From Huintestinicola sp050874005 (GTDB taxonomy: Bacteria; Bacillota; Clostridia; Oscillospirales; Ruminococcaceae), in assembly GCF_050874005.1 (NCBI RefSeq), contig NZ_JBNMJV010000003.1, forward strand, positions 1 to 64,000: a stretch of 64,000 nt of DNA, given 5' to 3'. How positions within the stretch are numbered: position 1 is the stretch's first letter; the number at the start of each line of letters is the position of its first letter. The notes under the pieces were generated by a model. The model worked only from the letters and a program-made list of their open reading frames with translations, searched no databases and had not been told where the DNA came from. Of the stretch, positions 25,768-35,282 are shown piece after piece. The position numbers and the translations under genes are program-made.

Positions 25768-25803
25768 CATTTGTGGCTCGGCAATGTTTGATATGATCGA
25801 CAT

Positions 25804-25920
25804 ATTACAATTTATAGGGCAGCTCGTTTCTATCGTTACCGAGCCTTCAGCCTGCCGCCCGAAAAAATTACAGAACGTCTCGCTGCGGGTCGTCACCCGC
25901 CAGATTACAATTTGTAGGGC
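25804..25920 (-). repeat. Dispersed repeat copy flanked by a 17-bp direct repeat
   Basis: On the minus strand this holds the core GTTCTGTAATTTTTTCGGGC and GGCTCGGTAACGATA of the dispersed family, but its palindrome is replaced by a GCGGGT/ACCCGC hairpin. ATTACAATTTATAGGGC (25804-25820) and ATTACAATTTGTAGGGC (25904-25920) flank it as direct repeats exactly 100 bases apart. Confidence 0.65.
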
Positions 25921-25946
25921 TGATAAACATCAAAAAGTCAAAAAAA

Positions 25947-25971
25947 TCCGCACAGCATTAGGCTGTACGGA
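25947..25971 (-). terminator. Hairpin with T-rich tail on the minus strand
   Basis: TCCG-ACAGC pairs with GGCTGT-CGGA around an ATTA loop. Read on the minus strand it is followed by ATTTTTTGACTTTTTG. It may end minus-strand transcripts that run on from the chemoreceptor gene through the hairpin element. Confidence 0.5.
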
Positions 25972-25976
25972 CAAAA

Positions 25977-26388
25977 ATATCCCGCAGGGAAACCCCTGCG
26001 GGATATCAGCTTGTCGATAAAGTGCTATTATAAAAAATATTGCACAAACAAGGTCATAGTAAAAGTTTCGTCCACCTTTTCAAAGGTGGCAGGGGTCAAG
26101 GGGGCTGCGCCCCCTTGTCGCCGTCCGCAGACGGCGAAATCTCCTTTATCCTTCAAGAACGGAGCAAGGGGTGAGAAATGCGACAGCATTTCGAGGGGAA
26201 GGCATATTGTGAAGCAAGCTTCACACGACCGCCTCCCCTTGTAGAGCGCTCAAACAAATTTGCCCTCAAAAACGTTCCGGTGGAACGTTTTTGACGAAGC
26301 AATTTCTGCATTGGTTTGTGCATATTATATAATTGTCGTTTCTTTTTCGACAGACTGATATCCCGCAGGGAAACCCCTGCGGGATATG
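25977..26388. repeat. Non-coding element: six hairpins inside inverted terminal repeats
   Basis: The ends are near-identical palindromes (ATATCCCGCAGGG, AAAC, CCCTGCGGGATAT) at 25977-26006 and about 26352-26381. Inside them is a matching inverted pair: GATATCAG-TTGTCGA-AAAG ... GCACAAAC on the left, and its near reverse complement on the right. Between lie six perfect stem-loops at 26072-26089, 26097-26117, 26119-26136, 26175-26192, 26209-26224 and 26266-26294. No credible reading frame covers it. It resembles a MITE or a structured intergenic RNA element; a transposase-mobilised origin is inference. Confidence 0.7.
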
Positions 26389-26401
26389 TAAAAACTTAAA
26401 A

Positions 26402-28386
26402 TTACTTTCTGAGCTTAAATCCGCCCACCAGCTTTTTAAGGATAAGAGCCTGACCTGAAAGCTCCTCGGAAGCGGCAGCGCTTTGCTCTGCAGTAGCTGA
26501 GTTTGTCTGAACAACGCCGGAGATCTGTTCCATACCCTGAGTGACCTGGGAGATCATATTCGCCTGAACTGTGCTTGCCTCAGCGATCTCAGCCACAATG
26601 TTTTTAACTTCTTCGGAACGCTGTGCCACATCGGCAACCGCTCTTGCAGTCTGCTCGGTGATGCCCGTGCCGTTTTCCACAGCGCTGATGGCACGTTCAA
26701 TGAGAACCGTGGTCTCCTGAGCAGCGTCGGAGGATTTGGAAGCAAGGTTTCTTACCTCGTCCGCAACAACGGCAAAGCCCTTGCCTGCGTCGCCTGCTCT
26801 TGCCGCCTCAACAGCCGCATTGAGCGCCAGGATATTAGTCTGGAAGGCAATGTCCTCGATAGCCTTGATTATCCTGCTGAAGCCTCGCTGATGTCCTGCA
26901 TAGCCTCGGTGAGCTTGCTCATACACTGAGAAGCCTCGTCAATGTACTCAGCCGACTCCTCGGTGAGCCGCTTGCCGTTGATACAATGCTCGGTAGTATC
27001 GCTGACCTTGTCGGAAATGGTGTGAATGGTGGAACTGAGTTCTTCAATAGAGGAAGCCTGCTCCGTAGCGCCCTGAGAAAGGCTCTGAGCGCCGCCCGAA
27101 ACCTGATCCGAACCGTTAGATACCTGATCTGCGGAAGTGTTTATCTGAGAAAGAGTGTTGCTGAGCTTTCTGTTTATCTCGGTGACAGACTCGATGAGCA
27201 CGTGGAAATCGCCCTTGTAAACGCCGTCGCCGCAGGAGGAGTTAACGTTGAAGTCGCCGTTAGCCATTGAACCCAGAATTCTGCCGATATCGCCGATAAT
27301 GCTGTTCATATCGCCTACCAGCGTTTCGGTGGCGTCGGCAAGTATCTTTGTCTCGTGATTGGTATGTATTTCGGGAACAGGGCTTGAAAGATCGCCCTCG
27401 GAAAGCAGTTTCAGTCTTTCTGTGCAGAGGGCAATGGGATCGCCGATGTCACGTCCCATTCTTGCCGAGTTGATGGCAGAAACAATTGCAGAAATAACTG
27501 CTACAGCTATGGCGATAAACATACAGATAACTGCGTCTCTGATAAAATCCATTGAGGGAGCGCATATGCCGATAGACCAGCCGTCAGTTTCGGCAATGGG
27601 AGCATAACCCACAATGGTGGACTGTCCGTTAAATGTAACAGTCTCAGCACCCTGCTCGCCTGCGATCATCTTCTGATGAACAGCGGCAAAATCGGAATAT
27701 TCGGGATACTCCTGCGCCATAGCAATAAGGTTCTGCTGTCTTTCCACGACCTCGGTCTCCAGATCGGCGATGACCGTGCCGTCCTTGCCGAGAATGTAAG
27801 CGGTGCTGTTGTCGCTGACTTTGAGTTCTCTTACGATATCGTTAAGAAATTCCTCGTGGGGAACGAAGTAAACGCAGCCGACAGTCTTTTTGCCCTTAAC
27901 GCCGTTATCCCATATGGGAGCGGCAACGATAATGGACATCTTGCCGTTTGATTTAGCTATCATAGGCTCGGTAATGGTAGTTTTGCCGTTCATAGCGTTT
28001 TTGAAAAAGTCTGTATCGCTGTAGTCGATGCCGTTGAGACCTATACCTTTTTTGTCAATGATGCCGCCTCTGTCCATATTATACTGGAGGACTTTCAGGC
28101 TGATAATATCCTGCTTGCGCTTGTCGGCGGTGTCAGCATCGGCGAGCTCCACATTGCAGCCTGCTTCCTCTGTAATGATGCGAAAGCTTTCCAGCTCCCA
28201 CTCAACACGCTGTGCGGCAAGCTCCGACATTTCTTCAACGCTTGTGGTTGCAAGATTGGTGGCGGAATACTGGTTAGATGTGCAGCAGAATACGCCAAGG
28301 ATTATAAGCGGAATAAGTACGATCATCATCGTTACGATGATGATATGCTTCTTTATAGATTTTATTTTTGAATAGCTTTTTTTCAT
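26402..28386 (-). pseudogene. Methyl-accepting chemotaxis protein, broken by frameshift
   Basis: The first frame (28386 to 26869) encodes an N-terminal membrane helix, an extracellular Cache-type sensor domain (about residues 36-285), a second helix (VICMFIAIAVAVISAIVSAI), HAMP and the start of the signalling domain, ending DISEASAG and stop. The rest of the signalling domain continues in another frame from about 26885 (SRIIKAIEDIAFQTNILALNAAVEAARAGD) to 26402. The join lacks about three residues plus one base, consistent with a 10-base deletion. The hairpin tip is intact in the second frame. The product as written cannot signal to CheA unless the frame is restored. Confidence 0.85.
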
Positions 28387-28523
28387 ATGGCTTCGCCCTC
28401 TTTACGCTATGATTATATCTATGCTAATTATACCACGCTTTTGAAAATATTACAATATGATTGTCATATTTTCTCCAAAAATGTTAATTTGTGGCGTAAT
28501 TTATTGTATATGCCGTACAATTT

Positions 28524-29387
28524 TTATAATTTTGTCATACCGCCTGCAATTTTTTTCATATCATCGGGAAGCGGCGAGGAAAGGGATATCTCCCTGCCGC
28601 TCACAGGGTGGATAAACCGCATTTCACCGCAGTGAAGCGCCTGCCTGCCAATATCCGACATATCGCCGCCGTAAAGGCTGTCACCCGCCAAAGGAAAGCC
28701 TGTGTGGCTCAGATGCACCCGTATCTGATGAGTACGTCCCGTCTCGAGTATTATTTTAAGCAGAGTGTAGCGCTCGTTTCCCGAAATCGGGCAAACATTT
28801 GTGACCGCCCGTTTTCCGTCGCTCCGAACAATTCGCCTTAACGCCGAGCCGTCCTCCCTGCCTATAGGCTCGTCTACCCGCATAGGAGCGGTTATTTTGC
28901 CGCAGCAGACCGCATAATACACCTTTGAGATATTCTCCCGTGAGATGTTCGCCCCTATCCTGCTTTTTGCCGCAAGGCACAGCCCCGTGGTGTCCTTGTC
29001 AAGCCTGTTCACCGCCCGAAAGGCGGTATCCGGAAACCCTGCGGCAAATACGTTTGCCAGACAATCCCCGTAATGCCCGGGCGACTGATGAACGGGCATA
29101 CCGGGGGGCTTGTCATAAACAATTATATCCTCGTCCTCGAAAATTACGGGAACGCTTATATCGGAGTTCGGCTCAAGGTGACAGCCGCTTTTCTCGGGGA
29201 TACGCAGCAGCACCCTGTCGCCCTTTCGCAGGATATCCACCGACCTGCAAAGCTCTCCGTTACGGGTAATGCCCAGAGAAGTGCGCTTTAGCATAACAAG
29301 GGTGCGGCGTGAAATGCCGTTTTGCCGCAGGAGCCTTTCAAGGGTGATCCCGTCATCATTGCAGATAAGCTCAAGTATCCGTTCCAG
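28524..29387 (-). CDS. RluA-family pseudouridine synthase
   Basis: The catalytic domain shows VNRLDKDTTGLCLAAKS (catalytic Asp in RLDKDT) and GRTHQIRVHLSHTGFPLAGDSLYGG, diagnostic for RluA/RluC/RluD enzymes that modify rRNA or tRNA. Starting only at ATG 29294 would delete part of the N-terminal S4 domain. In-frame sequence continues to a CTG at 29387 (ERILELICNDDGITLERLL), five bases after GGGGAGGAG. I therefore prefer the rare CTG start. The gene is the last of the MoxR-DUF58-transglutaminase operon, 20 bases behind it. Confidence 0.85.
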   Translation of the reverse strand: MERILELICNDDGITLERLLRQNGISRRTLVMLKRTSLGITRNGELCRSVDILRKGDRVLLRIPEKSGCHLEPNSDISVPVIFEDEDIIVYDKPPGMPVHQSPGHYGDCLANVFAAGFPDTAFRAVNRLDKDTTGLCLAAKSRIGANISRENISKVYYAVCCGKITAPMRVDEPIGREDGSALRRIVRSDGKRAVTNVCPISGNERYTLLKIILETGRTHQIRVHLSHTGFPLAGDSLYGGDMSDIGRQALHCGEMRFIHPVSGREISLSSPLPDDMKKIAGGMTKL

Positions 29388-29406
29388 AAAAACTCCTCCC
29401 CGTAAT

Positions 29407-32040
29407 TTACATATATCTGTCCCTCGCCATTATCCACAGCAGAGCGGCAGCAAAGAAACTCGTGTCCTTGTTTAATATTTTTATAGCCGACTGCAGAGCG
29501 CCGTATGCACTTTCCGCCTCGGAAGTATTGATACCGCCGCCGAAACGTGCCTTCATAGCGGTGTTCACCACCGTCTCCGTAAGTTCTTTGGAAACACCAC
29601 GAGCTTCAAGCCTGCCTGCCAGCTCCTCGGGGATATTATCCGCTCCGGAAACATTCAGCAACATTTTGTATATATGCGCCGCCGCCTTGTCGGGGTCATT
29701 CGCCAGCCGCCTGCGCCGTGACTTAAAAATAAGCTTTCGGTACAAAAGCATTATCAGCACAACAGCCGCTGCCGAAAGAATGACCGTAAGCGTTCCAATA
29801 AGCGCCTTGGGAACTTCCTTTCTCGGAGCAAGCTCTGCAGAGCCGCTTTCCTCGGTCATAGTAATATCATTTCCGCTTTCCGAAGCCTCCACCGACTGCC
29901 CGTTATCCACATATGATACGGACGTGCCGACTGCCTCTCCGCCGTAAGCTCCCTCTGTCACATCTCCCTCACCGTAAGCAGTTTCGGACCTGTCGGGAAG
30001 CTTCGAAGCTTCATTCTCCGAGGACATAGTGACAGTAGTTTCATAATTTGTTTCGGTGACTGTTATTTCCGTTTCAATGCCCTCTTCCGCCACGTCCGTC
30101 TTTGAGACTGCGGGATTTTCCGTAAATGCGGGTGCTTCGGTGGAAACAGAGGTTATTTCCGAAATGGGAGCGTCCTCAAAGCTGTCTTCCGAGCCGTCAA
30201 GCTCAAGCATCATATTGCCGTAGCCGGGAGTTGCCTCAAAGGAAAGCCAGCCGAAGCCGTCAATATATACCTCCGTCCAGGCGTGCGCCCTGCTGTCGGG
30301 AACGCTGACGGTGGTGTAGCCGTCCGTTACGGGGAAGCTTTTAACGTCCTCCTCCTTGATAACAAAGCCCTCGCAGTATCTCGCAGGTATGCCCATACTT
30401 CTGCACAGAAGCGTCGCCGCCGAAGCGAAATGTGTGCAGCTGCCCTTTTTGTTTTCCGTTAAAAACCACTCTGCAAAATCTGCACCGAAGGGCTTCTTAC
30501 CCGACTCAAGAGCATATTCGCACCTGTCCGCAAGCCCCCTGCGGATATATTTGAGAATTTCCTCCTCCGAGCCGCCCTCGAAGCCCTCAAAAAACTCCTC
30601 GTGAGCGGTGAATGTCTCGGGAACGTCAAGGCAGTATTTGTAAGCGTACTCACGCATTCTCAGTTCGTCCGCCGCCATATCGTCTTCAAGATAAATTTCA
30701 TCGGCACTTGAGAGCACAACGCTCCGCCAGTCACCCTCGGGGAAGTAAACCCCGTACCGCCGCCTTACGCCGTCAGTCTCCAGCAGTCCTGCCGCATTAA
30801 CGGGATAATATTTCACCCCTGCGCTTATGCCTGTGTTGCGGATAATAACGTCCTTTGACCTGAGAGAGGAAAAATCGTCAATCCGTTTCAGTACCCTTGC
30901 GCTGAAAAATTCGGGAGATGTTAGATCGGTCGCAAGTCTCGGCAGTTCAGCGCCCTTTTCCCACCTTGAGCCTGTGTAGTTAATTCCCGTAAAGCCCTTG
31001 AGATAAAGTCCGCCGCAGTCCGAGGGGAGAGTTACCTCCAGCATATTCTTTCCCGTAAATTCCACGCTTTCGGTGTTTCCGAGCTTGCCGTCGTGGGTGA
31101 GCTTTCCGTTATTCTCGGGGAACACCGTTTCTTTTATGTCACGGCAGAACTTGTCCCAGGAAAAGTCACGCATATAAAGCACAACGCCGTTTCTGAACTC
31201 CTTTACCGAGTCGGGGCGCTTAAAATCAACAGCGTCCGCATAAAGAGACGCTCCTATAAAGCTTGTCAGCATAATGACAGCCGCCGCAAAGCCGCTCTGA
31301 GCGCTTATTTTGGTGAATATCTTTTCGGCGCCCTTGTCGGAAAAAAGCCCCATTCTTGAGATATCCGCCGCTGCCGCACCGCACCAGCTTGCCGCCAGCA
31401 GCCCGAAAAAGAAGCTTTCGGGCACCATTCCGAAATAAAGGCAAAGTTCGGGCAGGGGAAAGGTGGCGCAGACAAAAATAAGGACATTTGGCCTTATGAT
31501 AAAGCTGCAGGCGGCAAACGCCATTATGCCGATAACGCACACCGCAGCCAGACGGGCGCAGTATTCGTTCCGGTAATATTCTCCTTTGAAGTAAAAAACA
31601 TCGGATAAAAAGAAATAGGGCGTATCGGCATATTTGCTGAAAGCAGCGCCCATAAAGCTGTTTATGATGTGCTGAAAGCCTCTGACGATAAACTGAAATT
31701 TGCAGGCGGCGAAAATTCCCAACCCGCCTATTATCACAGCGGAAATGCTTCGTGACGCTCTCGGAAATCTTCCTCTTAAAGCAAACAGCAGAGCAAACAC
31801 CCCGTAAAAGCAGAGAACAGCCACAGCGGCAAATCCCTTTGACAAAACATACTGCCCCTTGCTTTCGCAGGCGGTGAGAAATGTGAACACCGAGCCTAAC
31901 AGACCGCACAAAGGGATAAGGCTCAGCATTATAAGATATATGCCCCTTACTCTGCCTGCACCCACGTGCATACCGGGAGAAACAGTAATGGGGAATGCTC
32001 CGCCTGAAAAGCGGAGCAGTTTTTCGGTTTTATTTTTCAA
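29407..32040 (-). CDS. Transglutaminase-like membrane protein (TgpA/DUF3488-like)
   Basis: This 877-residue protein has about six N-terminal membrane helices (residues 25-270), an extracellular transglutaminase core and a late helix (LIGTLTVILSAAAVVLIMLLY). The catalytic triad is visible: Cys in KGSCTHFASAATLLCRSMGIPARYCEGF, His in SRAHAWTEVYIDGFGW and Asp/Glu in FEATPGYG. A Thr and Ser-rich region with many acidic residues (about 640-735) precedes the late helix. Such proteins are encoded with MoxR ATPase and DUF58 genes, as here. Substrate and exact reaction are unknown. Confidence 0.85.
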   Translation of the reverse strand: MKNKTEKLLRFSGGAFPITVSPGMHVGAGRVRGIYLIMLSLIPLCGLLGSVFTFLTACESKGQYVLSKGFAAVAVLCFYGVFALLFALRGRFPRASRSISAVIIGGLGIFAACKFQFIVRGFQHIINSFMGAAFSKYADTPYFFLSDVFYFKGEYYRNEYCARLAAVCVIGIMAFAACSFIIRPNVLIFVCATFPLPELCLYFGMVPESFFFGLLAASWCGAAAADISRMGLFSDKGAEKIFTKISAQSGFAAAVIMLTSFIGASLYADAVDFKRPDSVKEFRNGVVLYMRDFSWDKFCRDIKETVFPENNGKLTHDGKLGNTESVEFTGKNMLEVTLPSDCGGLYLKGFTGINYTGSRWEKGAELPRLATDLTSPEFFSARVLKRIDDFSSLRSKDVIIRNTGISAGVKYYPVNAAGLLETDGVRRRYGVYFPEGDWRSVVLSSADEIYLEDDMAADELRMREYAYKYCLDVPETFTAHEEFFEGFEGGSEEEILKYIRRGLADRCEYALESGKKPFGADFAEWFLTENKKGSCTHFASAATLLCRSMGIPARYCEGFVIKEEDVKSFPVTDGYTTVSVPDSRAHAWTEVYIDGFGWLSFEATPGYGNMMLELDGSEDSFEDAPISEITSVSTEAPAFTENPAVSKTDVAEEGIETEITVTETNYETTVTMSSENEASKLPDRSETAYGEGDVTEGAYGGEAVGTSVSYVDNGQSVEASESGNDITMTEESGSAELAPRKEVPKALIGTLTVILSAAAVVLIMLLYRKLIFKSRRRRLANDPDKAAAHIYKMLLNVSGADNIPEELAGRLEARGVSKELTETVVNTAMKARFGGGINTSEAESAYGALQSAIKILNKDTSFFAAALLWIMARDRYM

Positions 32041-32062
32041 AGCTCCGCCTCCTTTTTAAAAA

Positions 32063-33088
32063 TCATCTCTCGCAGGACAGATCGTGATTTATAAATCCTC
32101 TTATTCCCTCTGCGGCAGGAAAACTTTCCCCGCAGAAAAGCCTTGCGGCGGCAAAATAATCTGAGCCGTCCTTTATCCTCACCGCCGAGAAGCCGTTTTC
32201 CCCCGTCAGCACCTCAAGTCCCTCAGAGCTGTGGGAAAATTGGTCAATGTGAGAAGGTACAGCTGCATATACCTCAGCATTCTGCAAAGCAAGATAATAC
32301 GCCACGCTCATAAGCCGCTCGAGAGCATTGTCACGCTTGTCGTTATCCTCGGAAGTGAGGTCTGCGGTAAGGAGAAATCTTGTCTCGCCGCTTACGTTCA
32401 GTATCTTAACTATATCCTTGTCAAACCTTGCACTCAGCTTGTAGTGCATAAGGCTCAGCCTGTCTCCGGGAAGAAATTCCCTAAAACCGCATACGTCTCC
32501 GGGAGCGCCGTTTCCCCGTTCTCTCACAGTCTCCGAGTCCTCGGACATTTCTGTCCCAAAGCGGCTTAAAAGCTCTCTTGCTTCCTCGGCATAATTTTCT
32601 TTCAGCTTCGGGATAATATAAGCGGTGCATTTCATTTTCCTTTTAAAGCGCCTTGCGGAAAATATTCTGAGCAGGTCGTAAATTTTAACGCTCTCCACCG
32701 TTATTTCCGCCCTGCAGCAATGCTCCGAGCCGAGAGTAACGGTGACAGTCTCCGTCCGCAGAGCGGGCAGAGGGATATTCACAGTTGAAAAGCTTGTCTC
32801 ACCGCTCGGATAGCATACGGTCTTTATCCGCAGCTTTGTGTTTGGCAGGGGAAATACGGAATTATTTGAAATGCAGAACGCTGCCTCGCAGGGTTCACCA
32901 CGAAAGGCTGTGACCCTTCCGGTCTTTACCGAACATTTGAGAAATGCCGAGCTAATTATAAGCTCTACCAGCAGTATCACAGGCAGAATGATAAGTGATA
33001 TGAGCAGCACAAAGGAAAGGGTATCGGCGAAAAGCAGGTAAAAAGCCGCTCCGCCGATAAGAATTAGAATATACAGAAATCTTGACAT
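32063..33088 (-). CDS. DUF58 domain protein
   Basis: The 341-residue protein has two N-terminal membrane helices (FLYILILIGGAAFYLLFA and LLISLIILPVILLVELIIS) and a conserved DUF58 motif REFLPGDRLSLMHYKLSARFDK, with GDVCGFREF just before it. The C-terminal part resembles a von Willebrand A-like fold. DUF58 proteins work with MoxR ATPases and transglutaminase-like proteins in membrane-associated complexes. It lies 11 bases behind moxR and 22 bases before the transglutaminase gene. Confidence 0.85.
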   Translation of the reverse strand: MSRFLYILILIGGAAFYLLFADTLSFVLLISLIILPVILLVELIISSAFLKCSVKTGRVTAFRGEPCEAAFCISNNSVFPLPNTKLRIKTVCYPSGETSFSTVNIPLPALRTETVTVTLGSEHCCRAEITVESVKIYDLLRIFSARRFKRKMKCTAYIIPKLKENYAEEARELLSRFGTEMSEDSETVRERGNGAPGDVCGFREFLPGDRLSLMHYKLSARFDKDIVKILNVSGETRFLLTADLTSEDNDKRDNALERLMSVAYYLALQNAEVYAAVPSHIDQFSHSSEGLEVLTGENGFSAVRIKDGSDYFAAARLFCGESFPAAEGIRGFINHDLSCER

Positions 33089-33099
33089 AAAAATTTCCT

Positions 33100-34053
33100 T
33101 TACAGCTTGGGAGCGGGCACTCCGCCGCAGATATTTTCAAGTATCTGCCGCACTTCCACGTCACCGGGCAGCCTGCCTTTCACCCTTGCAGGGATAACAC
33201 GGTGGGCGCATACGTCGGTGTAAACATAGGTCACGTCCGAGGGGATAACATAGTTTCTTCCGCTGAACATTGCGGCAGATTTCGCCATCGCCGCCGCCGC
33301 AAGAGAACCTCTGGGACTTACGCCAAGCTCAAGGCGGCTGTCCTTTCTTGTAGCCGCCGAAAGCCTTGCGATATAGTCAAATATCTCGTCGCTGACAAAA
33401 ACGCTGTCGGCAGCGTTTCTGAGCCTTACAAGGTCATCCGCAGTCATTACCGCTCTTACCTCGGGCAGACTGCTTTTCTGAGATTTTGCCTTTAAAATAG
33501 CTGCCTCGTCCGCTTCCTCGGGATATCCCATAGTAAGGCGTATCATAAATCTGTCAAGCTGGCTTTCGGGGAGCATCTGAGTGCCTGCCGAGCCGCAGGG
33601 GTTTTGTGTGGCAAGGACGATGAACGGGTCGGGGAGAGGTCTTGTAACGCTGTCAACGGTTACAGACCGTTCTTCCATTGCTTCAAGGAGCGCCGACTGT
33701 GTCTTGCTTGAGGTTCGGTTTATCTCGTCTGCCAGGAAAAGATTGCAGAACATCGCACCGGGTCTCCACTCAAATTCTCCCGTGGAGCGGCTTGGCATAT
33801 TAAACCCCGTCACGTCCGCAGGCATAACGTCTGAGGTGAACTGCATACGGTTGTATTTCAGGCTCAGAGCCTTTGAAAAAGCCACCGCCATTGTGGTCTT
33901 TCCCACTCCGGGGATATCCTCAAGGAGGATATGGCCCCCTGCGCAGGCGGTCATAAGGATCTTGATGATTATCTGATCCTTGCCGATAACGGATCTCCTG
34001 ATCTCGTCTGCGGCGCTTTTCAGCAGAGAAATAAGCTTCTTGTCAATGTCCAT
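33100..34053 (-). CDS. MoxR-family AAA+ ATPase
   Basis: This 317-residue ATPase shows Walker A (GVGKTT), Walker B (LFLADEINR), sensor 1 (VLATQNP) and the MoxR lid region (SPRGSLAAAAMAKSAAMF, then VIPSDVTYVYTDVCAHRV). MoxR proteins act as chaperones that assemble or activate metal enzymes and membrane complexes, often with DUF58 and VWA partners. It is the first gene of a four-gene minus-strand operon. Confidence 0.95.
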   Translation of the reverse strand: MDIDKKLISLLKSAADEIRRSVIGKDQIIIKILMTACAGGHILLEDIPGVGKTTMAVAFSKALSLKYNRMQFTSDVMPADVTGFNMPSRSTGEFEWRPGAMFCNLFLADEINRTSSKTQSALLEAMEERSVTVDSVTRPLPDPFIVLATQNPCGSAGTQMLPESQLDRFMIRLTMGYPEEADEAAILKAKSQKSSLPEVRAVMTADDLVRLRNAADSVFVSDEIFDYIARLSAATRKDSRLELGVSPRGSLAAAAMAKSAAMFSGRNYVIPSDVTYVYTDVCAHRVIPARVKGRLPGDVEVRQILENICGGVPAPKL

Positions 34054-34153
34054 TCGTATTATACCAACCTTACTTAAAAGAAATTATCCTGTAGACAACA
34101 AAGCGGCAAGAGTGATGCTCCCGCCGCCGGATATGTTAATATGTGTAAATTTA

Positions 34154-35140
34154 TCAGCTCATAGAGAGGATAGCCATATCGCCGTTGGTGGCAAGACCTT
34201 CCTTGGCGTTGGCTGCGGCAATGAGCTTTACAATGCTGCCCTTGGTCCTTCTGAGCGCCTTGTCAAATTCGGTGATGGCATTGATGAACGCCTCGTCCTT
34301 ATCCTCAGCCTTGTAGGTAGCGCAGGTGAGGAGCACCTTTATAGTATTGAACAAAGTGTTGAAGAATATGAAATTATCCCACAGGTTTGAGGTGCAGTCC
34401 GCATAGGGCATACAGTATGTCCATACATAGTTCACCATTACCTGCTCAATGTAATGCTCTCTGCCGCTCTTCAGGAAGTCCTCGTAATAAGCCTTCTTCA
34501 TAGGCATATAAACGTCCTTGTCGAACTTGAATTCCTTCATTGCTCTGTCGCAGTTTACGGAAGCAAATACGGTTTCAAGAAGCTTGTCGTATTCTTCCGA
34601 TGTGGGCAGCGCACGGAGCAGTGAGAGACCGTCACAAAGGCTGTATGCAAAGTTGGGAGTGATGGACTCGAAATACTTCATAACAGCTTCCTGATTTTTG
34701 GGAACATTCATATCACGCAGGAAAGTGGCGATATACTTGTCCTGCTCCTCGCCCTCGGTCTTGTCGAGCATTCCCTGAAGGGTCTTGTAGGCATAGTTAA
34801 GGAGCAGCATACGCTTTTCAAAAACGAAGTTCCTGTTCTGGAGGATCTGCATAGTGAGAACCTTGAATTCCCAGTAGTGTTTCAGCTGAGGGTATTGTTC
34901 AACAATGGCAGCACCCTGCTTTGCAAATTCTTCCTCGTGCTCGGGCTTGAGGTTTGTCATCTTGAAGCTGAGCACATCGGTTATGCTCATAAGCTTTTTA
35001 AGAAGCGGCTTCTGATAGATGGGGAAAACGTACTCCACAGCGCTGGGAGAGGTCAGAATGTTGTACTGGACCTTTTCCTCGAGAGTTTTGTCCTCGGCAA
35101 GCTCCTGAAAATAAGACGGTGTAATAATAGGATATGGCAT
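34154..35140 (-). CDS. Conserved hypothetical protein, all-helical
   Basis: This 328-residue protein has no signal peptide, membrane helix or known motif. It appears almost wholly alpha-helical, with many aromatic and charged residues (WEFKVLTMQILQNRNFVFEKR, YVWTYCMPYADCTSNLWDNF). The start is ATG 35140 after GGAGG; the longer frame to 35206 lies in the leader. It has its own promoter at 35224-35252 and stands between the moxR operon and rex. I do not recognise a family. Confidence 0.75.
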   Translation of the reverse strand: MPYPIITPSYFQELAEDKTLEEKVQYNILTSPSAVEYVFPIYQKPLLKKLMSITDVLSFKMTNLKPEHEEEFAKQGAAIVEQYPQLKHYWEFKVLTMQILQNRNFVFEKRMLLLNYAYKTLQGMLDKTEGEEQDKYIATFLRDMNVPKNQEAVMKYFESITPNFAYSLCDGLSLLRALPTSEEYDKLLETVFASVNCDRAMKEFKFDKDVYMPMKKAYYEDFLKSGREHYIEQVMVNYVWTYCMPYADCTSNLWDNFIFFNTLFNTIKVLLTCATYKAEDKDEAFINAITEFDKALRRTKGSIVKLIAAANAKEGLATNGDMAILSMS

Positions 35141-35223
35141 TATATTTCCTCCAGTCCGAGCCCTTTGGGGTCGGTTAATTTCAAAGTTAAAAATATTTTG
35201 TCCCAAATCGGTATGTCTTTATA

Positions 35224-35252
35224 AGTATATCACACATTCAACAAAAAATCAA
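35224..35252 (-). promoter_or_regulatory. Promoter of the unknown 328-residue protein gene
   Basis: On the minus strand TTGATT (35252-35247) and TATACT (35229-35224) are 17 bases apart. The start codon lies about 84 bases downstream, with GGAGG before it. The sequence next to the -35 box (TTTTGTTGAATGTGTGA) is A and T rich but not a clear Rex site. Confidence 0.65.
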
Positions 35253-35282
35253 TGCTTTTAGTAAAAAATACTATATTTTGCA

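Noticed and set aside
25770..26400. Several 77-82 codon frames in the repeat region.
   Set aside because: They run through palindromes and hairpin arrays, lack ribosome sites and show no protein-like pattern.
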